DNA of 64,000 nt from Thermoanaerobaculia bacterium. GTDB taxonomy: Bacteria > Acidobacteriota > Thermoanaerobaculia > Multivoradales > J023. The position numbers and the translations under genes were made by a program. The DNA is taken from assembly GCA_030431255.1 (NCBI GenBank), contig JAUIJL010000033.1, positions 1 to 64,000 of the forward strand, written 5' to 3'. Positions 42,699 to 51,510 of this stretch are shown in pieces. The notes under the pieces were generated by a model that saw only the letters and a program-made list of their open reading frames with translations, was not told the origin of the DNA and searched no databases. Within the stretch, counting starts at the first letter, position 1. Each line of letters begins with the position of its first letter.

Positions 42699-43028
42699 GA
42701 AGCCGGAAAAGAATTTTTGACCGCCGTTCGCGGGCCCGAGCTCGAGATCTCCCCAGGGGCCTGGGACGCCCCATTCGGGAGGAATCCCGACGGGCTGCGA
42801 ATGTCCCTTTCCGAGGACGCTGCACGGTCCAAAAAGGACGGCTCCACCGCCCCATTGCGAGCGGCCGGGAACGCAACCAAGGAGCGACGCGGGCCTGCGT
42901 CACCGGCTCACCCCCAATCACAGCACGTCGAGCCCTCCTCACCACCGGCTTACGTCCCCTCAGCCTTATAATCGTTGGTTGGCGCGACCCTTGCAGCTCA
43001 AACCGTAGCCGAAGAGCGAGACACCTCC

Positions 43029-43073
43029 ACGCTGGAGATCGACACGCTGGAGATCGACACGCTGGAGATTGAG
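43029..43073 (+). repeat. Three 15-bp units upstream of the VWFA gene
   Basis: Two identical units ACGCTGGAGATCGAC (43029-43043 and 43044-43058) and a third with two changes (43059-43073). If read in the frame of the small upstream open frame they encode T-L-E-I-D twice and T-L-E-I-E. The array ends about 70 nt before the VWFA start. Confidence 0.88.
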
Positions 43074-43144
43074 CAGCCCATTGGGACGCCACGCCTTGCC
43101 CGCCATCTCGCCGCCCTGGAGCCAACCTTCTAGGAGACCCGACC

Positions 43145-44290
43145 ATGATACGCCGCATTTCGAAGACCGCCCTGAGCCTCGCGCTCGTCACCCTCCTACT
43201 ACCCGCCACCCTGCACGCACAAGCCAAAGCGGATCCGAGCGCTCGATTCGACGAGCTGGTCGAAGTCTCCGAGGTATTGCTCGACGTCTTGGTCACCAAC
43301 CAAGAGGGCGACGTGGTGGTCGGCCTACAACCCGAAGATTTCATCATCGTCGAAGACGGCCAGGAAAGAGGGGTCACCGGCGCCCAGTTCTACAGCAACC
43401 GGTTCCTGGTTCGCGACGATGCTCCCACGGACCGGGTTCTGAAGGCGCCTCCGGGAGATGTGCCCAGTGATCGCTATTTCATTCTTTTCTTCCACGACAC
43501 CAGGCGTCTCGGAGATGCTTCGAATCGGCTGTACCGTCAACAGGTCCGAGCCTCCAAACACGCCAAGACTTGGGTGCAGGAAGAAATGCTCCAGGGCGAT
43601 TGGGTCGCTGTTCTCAGCTATGACTACAAGCTCAAAGTCCACTCCGACTTCACCCAGGATCGCGGCCAGCTGATCCAGGCCATCTCCAACAGCGCCGTGG
43701 GAAAGGATCCGGGCAATCAATGGGCCTCTCGGCGCGAAAACGACAGGTCCACCGGGCCTTCCTTGCTGACCCATCTGCCGGAAGGAACGGAGCTCAGGGA
43801 CGAGAGCAAGAATCTCTACGATGGCCTCTCGTTGGTCGCCGAGGCCACCCGCGACATGATCGGGCGCAAAAACCTTCTACTTTTCACCATCGGCTTCGGC
43901 GATCTGCGCAGCAACGCCGGCGGCACTTCCTTCGCGAACGGCGGCGTGATCTCTCGTCCGGACATCCGGTTCTACCCGGGCCTGAAAGAAAGCCTCAATG
44001 ACAACAACGTCGCCATTTACCCGATCGACCTGACCCCCAATGAGTGGGAGCACGCCCAGCGGGACTTCCTCAACTTGCTCGCCATCGACACCGGGGGCTA
44101 CTACCACTTCAACTTCGTCAGCTTCATGACCCCCATTCGTCAGATCGCCGACGAAGCCAACGGTTACTACCTGCTCAGCTATTTGGCCGAGCACCCATCG
44201 GGCCAACAGGGCTACCGGGACGTGAAAATCAAGACCCGCAACCCCGAGCTCAAGGTCAGAGCCCGGACGGGTTATCGATTCGGGGCGTAA
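43145..44290 (+). CDS. VWFA-related secreted protein of the acidobacterial type
   Basis: 381 residues, AGGAG 9 nt before the ATG. Signal peptide about 1-26 (LALVTLLLPATLHAQA). The N-terminal part has the TIGR03436-like pattern VLLDVLVTNQEGDVVVGLQP, EDFIIVEDGQ; the VWFA fold follows from about 105 (DRYFILFFHDTRRLGDASNR) to about 340, ending with YYLLSYLAEHPSGQQGYRDV and KTRNPELKVRARTGY. The metal site DxSxS is not preserved (HDTRR instead), common in this family but notable. Exported protein of unknown function. An interspersed repeat lies between its end and the PP2C gene. Confidence 0.87.
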   Translation: MIRRISKTALSLALVTLLLPATLHAQAKADPSARFDELVEVSEVLLDVLVTNQEGDVVVGLQPEDFIIVEDGQERGVTGAQFYSNRFLVRDDAPTDRVLKAPPGDVPSDRYFILFFHDTRRLGDASNRLYRQQVRASKHAKTWVQEEMLQGDWVAVLSYDYKLKVHSDFTQDRGQLIQAISNSAVGKDPGNQWASRRENDRSTGPSLLTHLPEGTELRDESKNLYDGLSLVAEATRDMIGRKNLLLFTIGFGDLRSNAGGTSFANGGVISRPDIRFYPGLKESLNDNNVAIYPIDLTPNEWEHAQRDFLNLLAIDTGGYYHFNFVSFMTPIRQIADEANGYYLLSYLAEHPSGQQGYRDVKIKTRNPELKVRARTGYRFGA

Positions 44291-44307
44291 TGGGCCGGAA
44301 TTCACCG

Positions 44308-44406
44308 CGTAGGGGCGAATCTCGTATTCGCCCGATGACAGGCACGGGCGATCACAGCGCGGGCCGAATAATTACAGGCTCGGGCGATCACAAGGATCGC
44401 ACCTAC
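44308..44406 (+). repeat. Interspersed palindromic repeat, copy 2 (reverse orientation, expanded)
   Basis: Related to copy 1 at 21401-21464 but inverted: the GGGCGAAT hairpin comes first (44313-44333) and the GGGCGATC hairpin second (44382-44402, one mismatch). Ends CGTAGGGGCGA and a degenerate CCTACT. An extra 35 bp or so between the hairpins includes a second GGGCGATCACA half (44346-44356), as if the element had partly duplicated. It fills the space between two convergent genes. Confidence 0.85.
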
Positions 44407-45276
44407 TCAGTAGCGTTTGACGGCTTGTGTGGTCTGATCGTCGCCGGCATCCTCGCCGACGGGAATCGTCATCGGGATGGTGTCTTCCTCGGACGAGTCC
44501 GACTCCACATCCTGCTCGTCGAGAACCTTCATCAACACCACGGTGATGTTGTCGAATCCGCCACGGGCGTTGGCGTCGTGGATTAAGCGACGGCAGACGT
44601 CCTCGAGATCCTGCCGGCCGGTCAGCCGCTGGTGAATTTCCTGGTCGCTGAGCATGGTGGTCAAGCCGTCCGAGCACAGCAGGAATAGGTCACCGGGCTC
44701 CGCCAACGTCTCGATCACATCGACCACCACCTCGCTGTCGCCGCCCAACGCGCGGGTCACGACATTTTTGAGGGGATGGGATTTGGCTTGGTCCTCGGAG
44801 AGGTAACCGGCGACGACTTGCTCGTTGACCCAGGTGTGATCTTGGGTGAGCAGCTCGAGGTGCCCGTCCCGCAGCCGGTAACCGCGGCTGTCTCCCACAT
44901 GGGCGATGGAGATCACCGCGCCGTCATGCATGGCTCCGACCACGGTCGTGCCCATGCCGAGCAGGGAGCCGTCCTTACGAATCGCGTTCAAGACCTCGTC
45001 GTGGGCGAGATGAATCGAGCGTTTCAGCCGATTGGAGTGCTGCTTGAGATTTTTGTCGTAACCGACGGGCAGAGTGCCGTCGCGATCATTGGTATCGGCG
45101 ATGAAGCCCAGGATCGTCTCGACCGCGATCTGAGAAGCGACCTCTCCGTGGTTGTGGCCACCCATGCCATCGGCAACGACATAGACCTGATCCTCCTCGT
45201 TGATATCGAAGTAATCTTCGTTATGGGTTCTGAGGAGTCCGACGTCCGTCGAACCAAAGGCTTCGATACGCACCAT
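44407..45276 (-). CDS. PP2C-family serine/threonine phosphatase
   Basis: 289 residues from ATG 45276, with AGGAAG 8 nt upstream; this ATG overlaps the previous gene stop (TGATG). Motifs of PPM phosphatases are all there: LLRTHNEDYF, VVADGMGGHNHGEVAS (metal Asp), GTTVVGA, AHVGDSRGYRL, LFLLCSDGLT and FDNITVVLM. The C-terminal 35 residues are acidic and variable. Bacterial Stp1/PrpC-type enzymes reverse Hanks-kinase phosphorylation; no such kinase is in this window. It is the last gene of the rodZ cluster. Confidence 0.92.
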   Translation of the reverse strand: MVRIEAFGSTDVGLLRTHNEDYFDINEEDQVYVVADGMGGHNHGEVASQIAVETILGFIADTNDRDGTLPVGYDKNLKQHSNRLKRSIHLAHDEVLNAIRKDGSLLGMGTTVVGAMHDGAVISIAHVGDSRGYRLRDGHLELLTQDHTWVNEQVVAGYLSEDQAKSHPLKNVVTRALGGDSEVVVDVIETLAEPGDLFLLCSDGLTTMLSDQEIHQRLTGRQDLEDVCRRLIHDANARGGFDNITVVLMKVLDEQDVESDSSEEDTIPMTIPVGEDAGDDQTTQAVKRY

Positions 45277-45959
45277 CACCAAATCTTCCTGAACAGGCCG
45301 GTCTTCCCTTGCTCGGTCTTCGTCTCATTCGAGCCGGTCCCAGAGCCGGACGAAAGCTCTTGCAGAGCCTTTCGAATCGACGCGTCTGTGCCGGCAAGCT
45401 TCAAGGCTTGATTGTAGTACTGTTTTGCCCGCGACGTCATCCCGCTCTGCGCATAGATCTTGCCGGCGAGCTTCAGATAGGGCACGTGATTCGGCTTCAG
45501 CTCCAGGGCACGGGCGATCGCTTCCTGGGCCTTTTGCATCCATCGGGGCTCGCGCACGCAGGTCAGAGCCAGGTGATGCCAGGCCTGGACGTTATTCGGA
45601 TCGGTGTGTGCCGCACGATCGAAATTGCTCGCCGCTTCAATGAGATTATCGGCCTTGTAGGCACGGATTCCCCGATTCATGTAGACCCGCACCACATCGG
45701 AGCTGGACTGCTCGATCGCCGCTTTCGGGCGCGCAAGGTAGAGATCCACCTGCCGCCTACGTACCGGATCCATCAGCGCATTGAATGCTTCGGTAATGTT
45801 CTGAAAAAAGATCTCGGCCTCAGCCTTTTCCTCGCCCTGAAAGCGATCGGGATGCCGCTCGCGGGCCAGGGCTCGGAATCTCTGCTTGATGTCCTTATCC
45901 GTGGCGTCCCGGGCAACCCCGAGCACGGAGTAGAAGTTCTTATGCTGTGATGATTCCAT
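45276..45959 (-). CDS. J-domain protein with TPRs
   Basis: 227 residues from ATG 45959; no strong ribosome site, but the longer frame would overlap the gene before. A canonical J domain occupies about 5-70 (NFYSVLGVARDATDKDIKQR, with the HPD loop ARERHPDRF), followed by four TPR-like units (about 90-200: MNRGIRAYKADNLIEAASNF, RAAHTDPNNVQAWHHLALTC, RALELKPNHVPYLKLAGKIY). It probably recruits and stimulates DnaK for particular clients. Its stop and the phosphatase start overlap by 1 nt. Confidence 0.88.
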   Translation of the reverse strand: MESSQHKNFYSVLGVARDATDKDIKQRFRALARERHPDRFQGEEKAEAEIFFQNITEAFNALMDPVRRRQVDLYLARPKAAIEQSSSDVVRVYMNRGIRAYKADNLIEAASNFDRAAHTDPNNVQAWHHLALTCVREPRWMQKAQEAIARALELKPNHVPYLKLAGKIYAQSGMTSRAKQYYNQALKLAGTDASIRKALQELSSGSGTGSNETKTEQGKTGLFRKIW

Positions 45960-45969
45960 GGAGATGTGA

Positions 45970-47010
45970 CTATCGCTTGTTGAGGTAGAGGCGCCGGGCC
46001 ATCTGCCGAACACCCTCGGAGGTGTTCTTGTCCTTGCCCAGATCTCGCAGATCCTTGGTCGACATTCGCGGCACCAGCTTCATGGAAATGGGCAAGGGTG
46101 TTTTGGGGTTCTTCACCAGCGCCTTGGCGATCACATACTTCTTGATCCACTCCCTACGCTTCGGGATCTCCGCCAGCACCTCTTCGCAAACACCGCGGTT
46201 GTTGGCAATGGCTTCGACCTCGGAATCGGGCAGGGCATTCGAGGTAATCACCGTCACCGCAACCTGGGAATTGGGATCGCGGATCAACATCGCACGAATT
46301 TGACGTGAGGCTTTTCGGGCTATTTTAACCCGCATCGGCACGGGAAGCTGACGGATTTCATTGTCGGTGAGACCCCGATCCTCGTCAACCAGGTTGCCCT
46401 GCTCGTCTTCGCTCTCCAAAGCGGATTTGGCCTTGACCTCGGCGATCGCTTCCGCCATCTCCTCCTCGGTCACAGCATCGGCTTCGGCCTGAATCTCCTC
46501 GGCGCTTTTGGCCGGCACCTTGTCCTTGGGCAGAAGGTGCTCGCGGTACTCCCAAATCCGACGCTTGGTATAGCTCGAAAGCTGAGGATTCTTCTCCAGC
46601 TCGACCAGAATCTCGGGCAAGTCGAGAATCGCGTCTTGGCGATGCACCAAAATCTCTTGGAGATCGGCCGGCAGGGTGGACGCGGCTTGCGCCAAGATAT
46701 GCCTCGGGCTGTCGGCACGGCGAATGACCGCTTCGATCAGGGCCGACGACCTACCGGGACGGCTGAAGTATTCGAGCTCACGCTCCCCCGCTTGCTCCCG
46801 CAGGAAGCTCGCGACCATCTCGGTATCGACGTTTTTCAGCGTCTCCTCGGCTTGACGGGCAATCTCTCTGTCCGGGCTGACGGTCAACGCCACCTGAATC
46901 GGCAACAAATCCTCGGGCGGCAGAGGCACTAAACCCTGGGCCGCCAGCACCTGCAGATTGCGGTTGGTGCCGGACAGAATCTGATCGAGCAAGCTGGTCT
47001 GTTGGGTCAT
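45970..47010 (-). CDS. HEAT-like helical-repeat protein, unknown function
   Basis: 346 residues from ATG 47010, which overlaps the rodZ stop as ATGA; the longer frame lies inside rodZ. The protein is almost all helical, without signal or membrane segment. Repeated blocks end in LP-type turns: LLPIQVALTVSPDREIARQA, DLPEILVELEKNPQLSSYTK, and KALVKNPKTPLPISMKLVPR. An acidic stretch (about 175-225) splits it. The last 110 residues clearly resemble the end of the protein encoded at 48242-49045 (RRLY/ERVL, LVKNPKTPL / LCLNPQTPF). No known catalytic motif. Translational coupling to rodZ suggests a role with the cell-shape protein. Confidence 0.75.
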   Translation of the reverse strand: MTQQTSLLDQILSGTNRNLQVLAAQGLVPLPPEDLLPIQVALTVSPDREIARQAEETLKNVDTEMVASFLREQAGERELEYFSRPGRSSALIEAVIRRADSPRHILAQAASTLPADLQEILVHRQDAILDLPEILVELEKNPQLSSYTKRRIWEYREHLLPKDKVPAKSAEEIQAEADAVTEEEMAEAIAEVKAKSALESEDEQGNLVDEDRGLTDNEIRQLPVPMRVKIARKASRQIRAMLIRDPNSQVAVTVITSNALPDSEVEAIANNRGVCEEVLAEIPKRREWIKKYVIAKALVKNPKTPLPISMKLVPRMSTKDLRDLGKDKNTSEGVRQMARRLYLNKR

Positions 47011-48047
47011 TCCAAGCGATCCCTCACGTTCCCGGTCGCCGCTCGCAGACCGGCGACGGTCTGGAGATCGAGCTGCAGGTCCACGACGCTCGAGCCGGGG
47101 TTGGGCTCGACCGAATACGGCATTCCGTTGACCAACATGTCGGCGACACGCACATCGCCGAGCTTGATTCGCAACTGACGCTGGGCCTCGAGACGAAGGG
47201 ACTCTCCTTGGACCCGCATCTCCGCCAAGCGACGCCCCTGATCGATGGTCGCTTCCACCCAACAATCGCCGGAGAAGTCGATCACCACCCATAACGGAGC
47301 TTGGGATTCAGCGACCTCCGGCTCGACGGCGGACGGCGTGCCGGCAGGAGTCGGTGCCTCGGAAGCGGTTTGACCCGGGGCCGCGGTGCTCAAGGCGCCG
47401 TTCAATCCGGGATCTGGGGTCGCAAGGCTGGTGGAAGCCCTCGGATTGGCGGATTCCGTCGACGGTGGGAGCTCCACACGATCGGCATCACCGCCGGACG
47501 TGGAGCCGGTCTCCGATCCTGAAGGAGCCGGGCCCGGGGAGGCCGGGAAGGTCGCCGACTCGACCGCAGAGCCACCACCCCCCAGATTCACCCGATCCGA
47601 CATGTTGAAGAGCAACCACACCAGCGAGATCAACAAAGCACCGACGATCAACGCCCCCACCAACCACTTCGCGTTGGTGCTTCGAGAGCCCCGAGGTCGA
47701 GGAATCAGCTCCGGGTCCGGCTCTTCCTGATCTTTTTGGGCGCGTTGTGCAGCGAGGTAGTAATTCACCACCTCTTCCGGATCCAAACCCACATAAACGG
47801 CGTATTGCCGCAGAAAACCCTTGGTGAATACCTCGGCGGGCAGGACGTCGAAGCGGTTGCTTTCGAGTGCCTCGATGTAACGCACGCTGATCCTGCTGGC
47901 GTCGGCAACCTCGCGCGCTTCGATCTCGCGCACCTCTCTCTGTTGCCTCAGCCAAGGGCCGAAATTCTCGACATCGGTATCCGGAGGGGCGATCGGCGCC
48001 GCTTCCGAGCCCGACTCGAGGTCACGTTTTTGCCTGTTTCTTTTCAT
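47007..48047 (-). CDS. rodZ: RodZ-like protein: HTH, single TM helix, periplasmic DUF4115-like domain
   Basis: 346 residues. Cytoplasmic HTH_25-type domain at about 28-95 (NFGPWLRQQREVREIEAREV, ISVRYIEALESNRFDVLPAE, FTKGFLRQYAVYVGLDPEEV), one transmembrane helix at about 127-148 (WLVGALIVGALLISLVWLLF), a long Ser/Thr/Pro/Gly-rich periplasmic linker, and a C-terminal beta-domain (about 250-345, LWVVIDFSGDCWVEATIDQG) as in RodZ/DUF4115. RodZ links MreB to the elongation machinery. It leads a cluster with a HEAT-like protein, J-domain protein and PP2C phosphatase. mreB is not in this window. Confidence 0.88.
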   Translation of the reverse strand: MKRNRQKRDLESGSEAAPIAPPDTDVENFGPWLRQQREVREIEAREVADASRISVRYIEALESNRFDVLPAEVFTKGFLRQYAVYVGLDPEEVVNYYLAAQRAQKDQEEPDPELIPRPRGSRSTNAKWLVGALIVGALLISLVWLLFNMSDRVNLGGGGSAVESATFPASPGPAPSGSETGSTSGGDADRVELPPSTESANPRASTSLATPDPGLNGALSTAAPGQTASEAPTPAGTPSAVEPEVAESQAPLWVVIDFSGDCWVEATIDQGRRLAEMRVQGESLRLEAQRQLRIKLGDVRVADMLVNGMPYSVEPNPGSSVVDLQLDLQTVAGLRAATGNVRDRLE

Positions 48048-48241
48048 CTACGGCTCACGACCGGCACGGGCTTGCCACCAGCTCGGCCCAGGAGGATCTC
48101 TATCGGCATAAATCTGAGGGGCTCGTAGGAATCATCAAGTCGTATTTCTCCGGCATATTCTAACGTGTCCGAATCCTCGGTGTCTAAAGTACTTATCGCG
48201 CTGATCCCGGCACCCGCGTTGTCTTCACCCGCTCCGAAGCT

Positions 48242-49045
48242 TCACGGTTCCGGAATCGATTCCAAAACGTAGGGCGACGGCAGCTCGCGAGCTCGGGGGC
48301 GGCTCGCCAAGACCCTCTCCGCCTCGCGCAGCACCACACTCGAATGCTTGGCCTGCCCGCACACCCGCTCCAAATCTCCCCGGCCGAGCCGCGGCAGCAG
48401 CTCGAAGACCTGCCGAAAGGGCGTCTGGGGATTGAGGCACAAGGCGAGCGCTACCTCATAGCGGGTCACCCAACGGGCATGGTCTGCCACCTCGGCCAAA
48501 GCTCTCGGAGCCGCTCCTTCATCGGTCAGCAAAGGCATCAGAGAGGCCTCGGTGGTGCGGGGATTGTCCAACAGCGCCATCAAAACCCGCTGATCCGCAT
48601 TTTTTGCCAGCTGTTTCACGGTGGACGCGGTGGCACGACGGGCCAGAGCGATTTTCTCGCCCCGGGTCAGCCGGGGCAGGCGCTCCAACAAATACCGCTC
48701 GGCGACCGTACGCACGGCACCGCGAATGCGCATATCGACCGTCACCTCCAGAAGCTCGCGCCAATAGAGATCCGGTAGCCAACGCATGGCCACCGGCTCG
48801 GGGGTCCTCGGATGTTTACAAATCGCCACCCGCACGGGATGCAGCGCCACCAGGGTCCGTATCGTCGCCAGCTCCTGCAGGATTTCCGAGTCGACGAATG
48901 GATTGAGCAGCAGCTGTCTGACGTGGGCAAGGGTGAAAAAACGCCCATAATCCCGCAACAGATCCTTCAGCTCCGGGGCCGACGCTCGACGCAATCGGAC
49001 CTGAAGGTCATTGGGTAGTGGAGGATCCTGGGCCGAGCGCGCCAT
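48242..49045 (-). CDS. HEAT-like helical-repeat protein, paralogue of the rodZ-linked one
   Basis: 267 residues from ATG 49045; the frame is open to 49381 but those bases belong to the divergent gene's leader and start. Helical throughout (RLRRASAPELKDLLRDYGRF, LTRGEKIALARRATASTVKQ, QRVLMALLDNPRTTEASLMP). The last 110 residues align with the end of the protein encoded at 45970-47010, sharing A-R-x-A, 'L-x-x-N-P-x-T', 'A-E-x-x-x-x-x-W-x-x-x-Y-x-x-A-x-A-L' and 'P-R-L/M-G/S'. It reads toward rodZ, 194 nt upstream of it, on the same strand. Function unknown. Confidence 0.74.
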   Translation of the reverse strand: MARSAQDPPLPNDLQVRLRRASAPELKDLLRDYGRFFTLAHVRQLLLNPFVDSEILQELATIRTLVALHPVRVAICKHPRTPEPVAMRWLPDLYWRELLEVTVDMRIRGAVRTVAERYLLERLPRLTRGEKIALARRATASTVKQLAKNADQRVLMALLDNPRTTEASLMPLLTDEGAAPRALAEVADHARWVTRYEVALALCLNPQTPFRQVFELLPRLGRGDLERVCGQAKHSSVVLREAERVLASRPRARELPSPYVLESIPEP

Positions 49046-49208
49046 TTCCGATAGTCTATCCAATCCTGAACGCCGAGCACCTGGGTCCCGAGCCCACCCC
49101 GAATGCCTCGGCCCCGTATCCCCAGACCCTTCCCGCGTCAGCGGTTGTAGAGGTCGTTGGCGAGAGCCAAGCACCGCGCACTTGCTGCGCCAGCCGGAAT
49201 TTTTATTG

Positions 49209-51305
49209 ATGACCTCAAACAAAAAGACTCTCAAGCCGGTCCCTGCGGAAATCCAGAAGCTGCTCGACGACGGCAAGATCGACGCCGTCGAAGACAAGTG
49301 GATGAGCCATATCGAAAAGGCACCGGCCGATCTCGACTTCTTCACCGCCGTCGCGGCGGGGGTGGCCAAGGCCGACTCCACGGAAACCTCGAAGATCCTC
49401 TTTCAGATGCTCGACGACCAGCTGGAAGCCGCCGGCCATTGGGTCATTCGAATCGAGCTGTTGAAGCGCTGCGGCCAGACGATCATGGACAAGAGTGAGC
49501 TGCACGGCGCCATCATCACTTGTCTACGGGAGCTCTACGGCGAACGGACCCACTTCGACGATATGTTGGAGAAGGTCGGGCTGAATAAGGCCAAGGAAGA
49601 CATTCCCAAAACTTGGCAGAAGGCCGACCGCTTGGAAAGCCTGATGGCCTTTGACGTCGGCTCCATCGTCCGCATGAAGGACAAGGGTGCCGGGCGGATC
49701 GAAGAGGTCAACATGGCCTTGGAGAGCTTCAAGGTGTCATTAGAAGGCGGTCTCGAGATCCGGGTCGGTTTCGGAGGTGCCGCCAAGTTGCTCGACCCCT
49801 TGGCCGCCAACCATGTGCTGCGGCGAAAGCTCGAGGACCCCGAAGGGCTGAAGAAGCTCGCACCCAGCGAGCTCTTTCGCTTGGTGATCGAAGGGGAAGG
49901 TAAATCCCTCACCGGCGCCGAGATCAAGAAAATTCTCACCGGCGTGGTCTCGGCCCAGAAGTGGAATAGCTGGTGGACCGCCGCGCGCAAGCACCCGCAG
50001 GTGCTGAACGATCCCAAAAACAAGCGCGCCTACACCTGGGCCGCCAGCTCCGAAGATGCTCAAGACACGGTTTGGGACGCCTTTCAAGTCGCCGAGCCCC
50101 AGGACCAATTAGTCATGCTTCGCCGAGACGCGGAGCGCGACGAGGCGCTCAAGAAACGCATGTCGATCGCCCTCTGGCAAGAGGCGAAATCCGTCGCCAG
50201 ATCCAAGCCCGGGCTGGCCTGTGAGATTTGGTTCAACCTCGAACGCAGCGGTGTCACTCCTCCCAGCGACGCCGATTGGATTCCGGAAAAGCTGCTCAAG
50301 ACGAGTGACGAGCCCAACAAGATCCTGGCCGGCATCCAAGAGCGGCTGATGCGGGAAAAGGCCTATACCTTGGTGCGCAAGATTCGAACCGATTGGATCG
50401 ACGTCTTCTCCGAGGCCTTGTGGGACGAAACCGACGCCAAGGCCCTCGACATGTTGAGCGACGCGGTCTTCGGCATGGAGAAGGATCGCTTCGACGCCTT
50501 CTTCGATCAATTGGTGAGCCAGCCGCGCAAGGCCCCAGCGGTCTTCACATGGTTGGTGGAACGGGCCGCCGACAAGCCGGAATGGATGGCGCGCAATCCG
50601 CTGCGTTTGATGCAGCAGCTGCTCTTCGCCAACACTCACGAGGATTTCGCCTCGTACCGAGCCGCCCGCCTAGCGCCCCTGTTGGAGTCCGGAGGCACAT
50701 TGCCTCGGCTGCTCGACCATCTGACCTTGGAGCAGGCGGCCTCGGCCCTGGATACGGTCAAGAAGTCCCCGGGTCTCGAGGACTACCACCGAGAGCCGCT
50801 GATCAACGCTATCCACCTGCGCTTTCCGGACCTACACCAGCAGAAGGAAGCGGCGCTCTATGCCACCGAGGCGTCGATCAAGGAGAAGCGCGCCGAGCTC
50901 AAGCATCTGGCGGAGACCGAGATCCCCGAGAATCGAGAAGCGATCGAATCGGCCCGAGAGCTCGGTGATCTGCGGGAGAACTTCGAGTACCACGCCGCGC
51001 GGCGTCGACACGAATACCTCTCCGACCGCGCCGGCAAGCTTGACCAAGACCTTCGTCGGGTCCGACAAATCGACCCCTCGAACGTCGACGGCAGCGAGAT
51101 CATCATCGGCGCCACGGTCAGCTTCCACGGCGACGAAGGTGAGACGACGTACACGATCCTCGGTCCTTGGGAAAGCGACCCGGAAAACCACATTCTGTCG
51201 AGCGAGTCGGACCTTGCGAAAAAGCTGCTCGGCAAGAGGCTGGGGGACAAGGTCGACTTGCCCGAGGGCCGTCATGAGGTCTCGAAAATCGAGCCTTGGG
51301 GCTAG
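49209..51305 (+). CDS. Large GreA-type transcription elongation factor
   Basis: 698 residues from ATG 49209. The C-terminal 160 residues are a GreA/GreB module: coiled coil ([40 protein letters not shown]) with the catalytic acidic tip G-D-L-x-E-N retained, then the FKBP-like domain ([39 protein letters not shown]). The first 530 residues are helical, with a middle stretch ([40 protein letters not shown]) seen also in the oversized GreA proteins of Chlamydia and spirochaetes, from memory of those families. It should rescue backtracked RNA polymerase; the large N-terminal domain is of unknown role. Confidence 0.88.
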   Translation: MTSNKKTLKPVPAEIQKLLDDGKIDAVEDKWMSHIEKAPADLDFFTAVAAGVAKADSTETSKILFQMLDDQLEAAGHWVIRIELLKRCGQTIMDKSELHGAIITCLRELYGERTHFDDMLEKVGLNKAKEDIPKTWQKADRLESLMAFDVGSIVRMKDKGAGRIEEVNMALESFKVSLEGGLEIRVGFGGAAKLLDPLAANHVLRRKLEDPEGLKKLAPSELFRLVIEGEGKSLTGAEIKKILTGVVSAQKWNSWWTAARKHPQVLNDPKNKRAYTWAASSEDAQDTVWDAFQVAEPQDQLVMLRRDAERDEALKKRMSIALWQEAKSVARSKPGLACEIWFNLERSGVTPPSDADWIPEKLLKTSDEPNKILAGIQERLMREKAYTLVRKIRTDWIDVFSEALWDETDAKALDMLSDAVFGMEKDRFDAFFDQLVSQPRKAPAVFTWLVERAADKPEWMARNPLRLMQQLLFANTHEDFASYRAARLAPLLESGGTLPRLLDHLTLEQAASALDTVKKSPGLEDYHREPLINAIHLRFPDLHQQKEAALYATEASIKEKRAELKHLAETEIPENREAIESARELGDLRENFEYHAARRRHEYLSDRAGKLDQDLRRVRQIDPSNVDGSEIIIGATVSFHGDEGETTYTILGPWESDPENHILSSESDLAKKLLGKRLGDKVDLPEGRHEVSKIEPWG

Positions 51306-51510
51306 GCGGATTCTCGGTGGGTCGGCGCGGCGTCCTGCGCGCGCGTCGCTACAAACTCGCGCCACCGTTGCGGACCCGCCGTAAGCTGCTGATGTGGTAG
51401 ATCTTAAGCCGATTCAGACGATGAATCGCTCAGACAAGCTTCGCTTTCCGTGCTCGGCACGCCGCGCCCCTTCGAGCTCCTCGAAAACGCCAAAACTGGA
51501 CGAAACCTGG

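Larger units (their letters stand above)
42637..43144. other. 508-bp region between tRNA-Pro and the VWFA gene
   Basis: Holds the tRNA promoter on the left, and on the right a TATAAT (42967-42972), a 15-bp tandem repeat (43029-43073) and AGGAG before the VWFA gene. A 52-codon open frame from TTG 42975 to TAG 43131-43133 crosses the repeat, and its stop overlaps that AGGAG. It may be a leader peptide, but the TTG start and lack of a ribosome site make this weak. Nothing else is seen. Confidence 0.5.
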
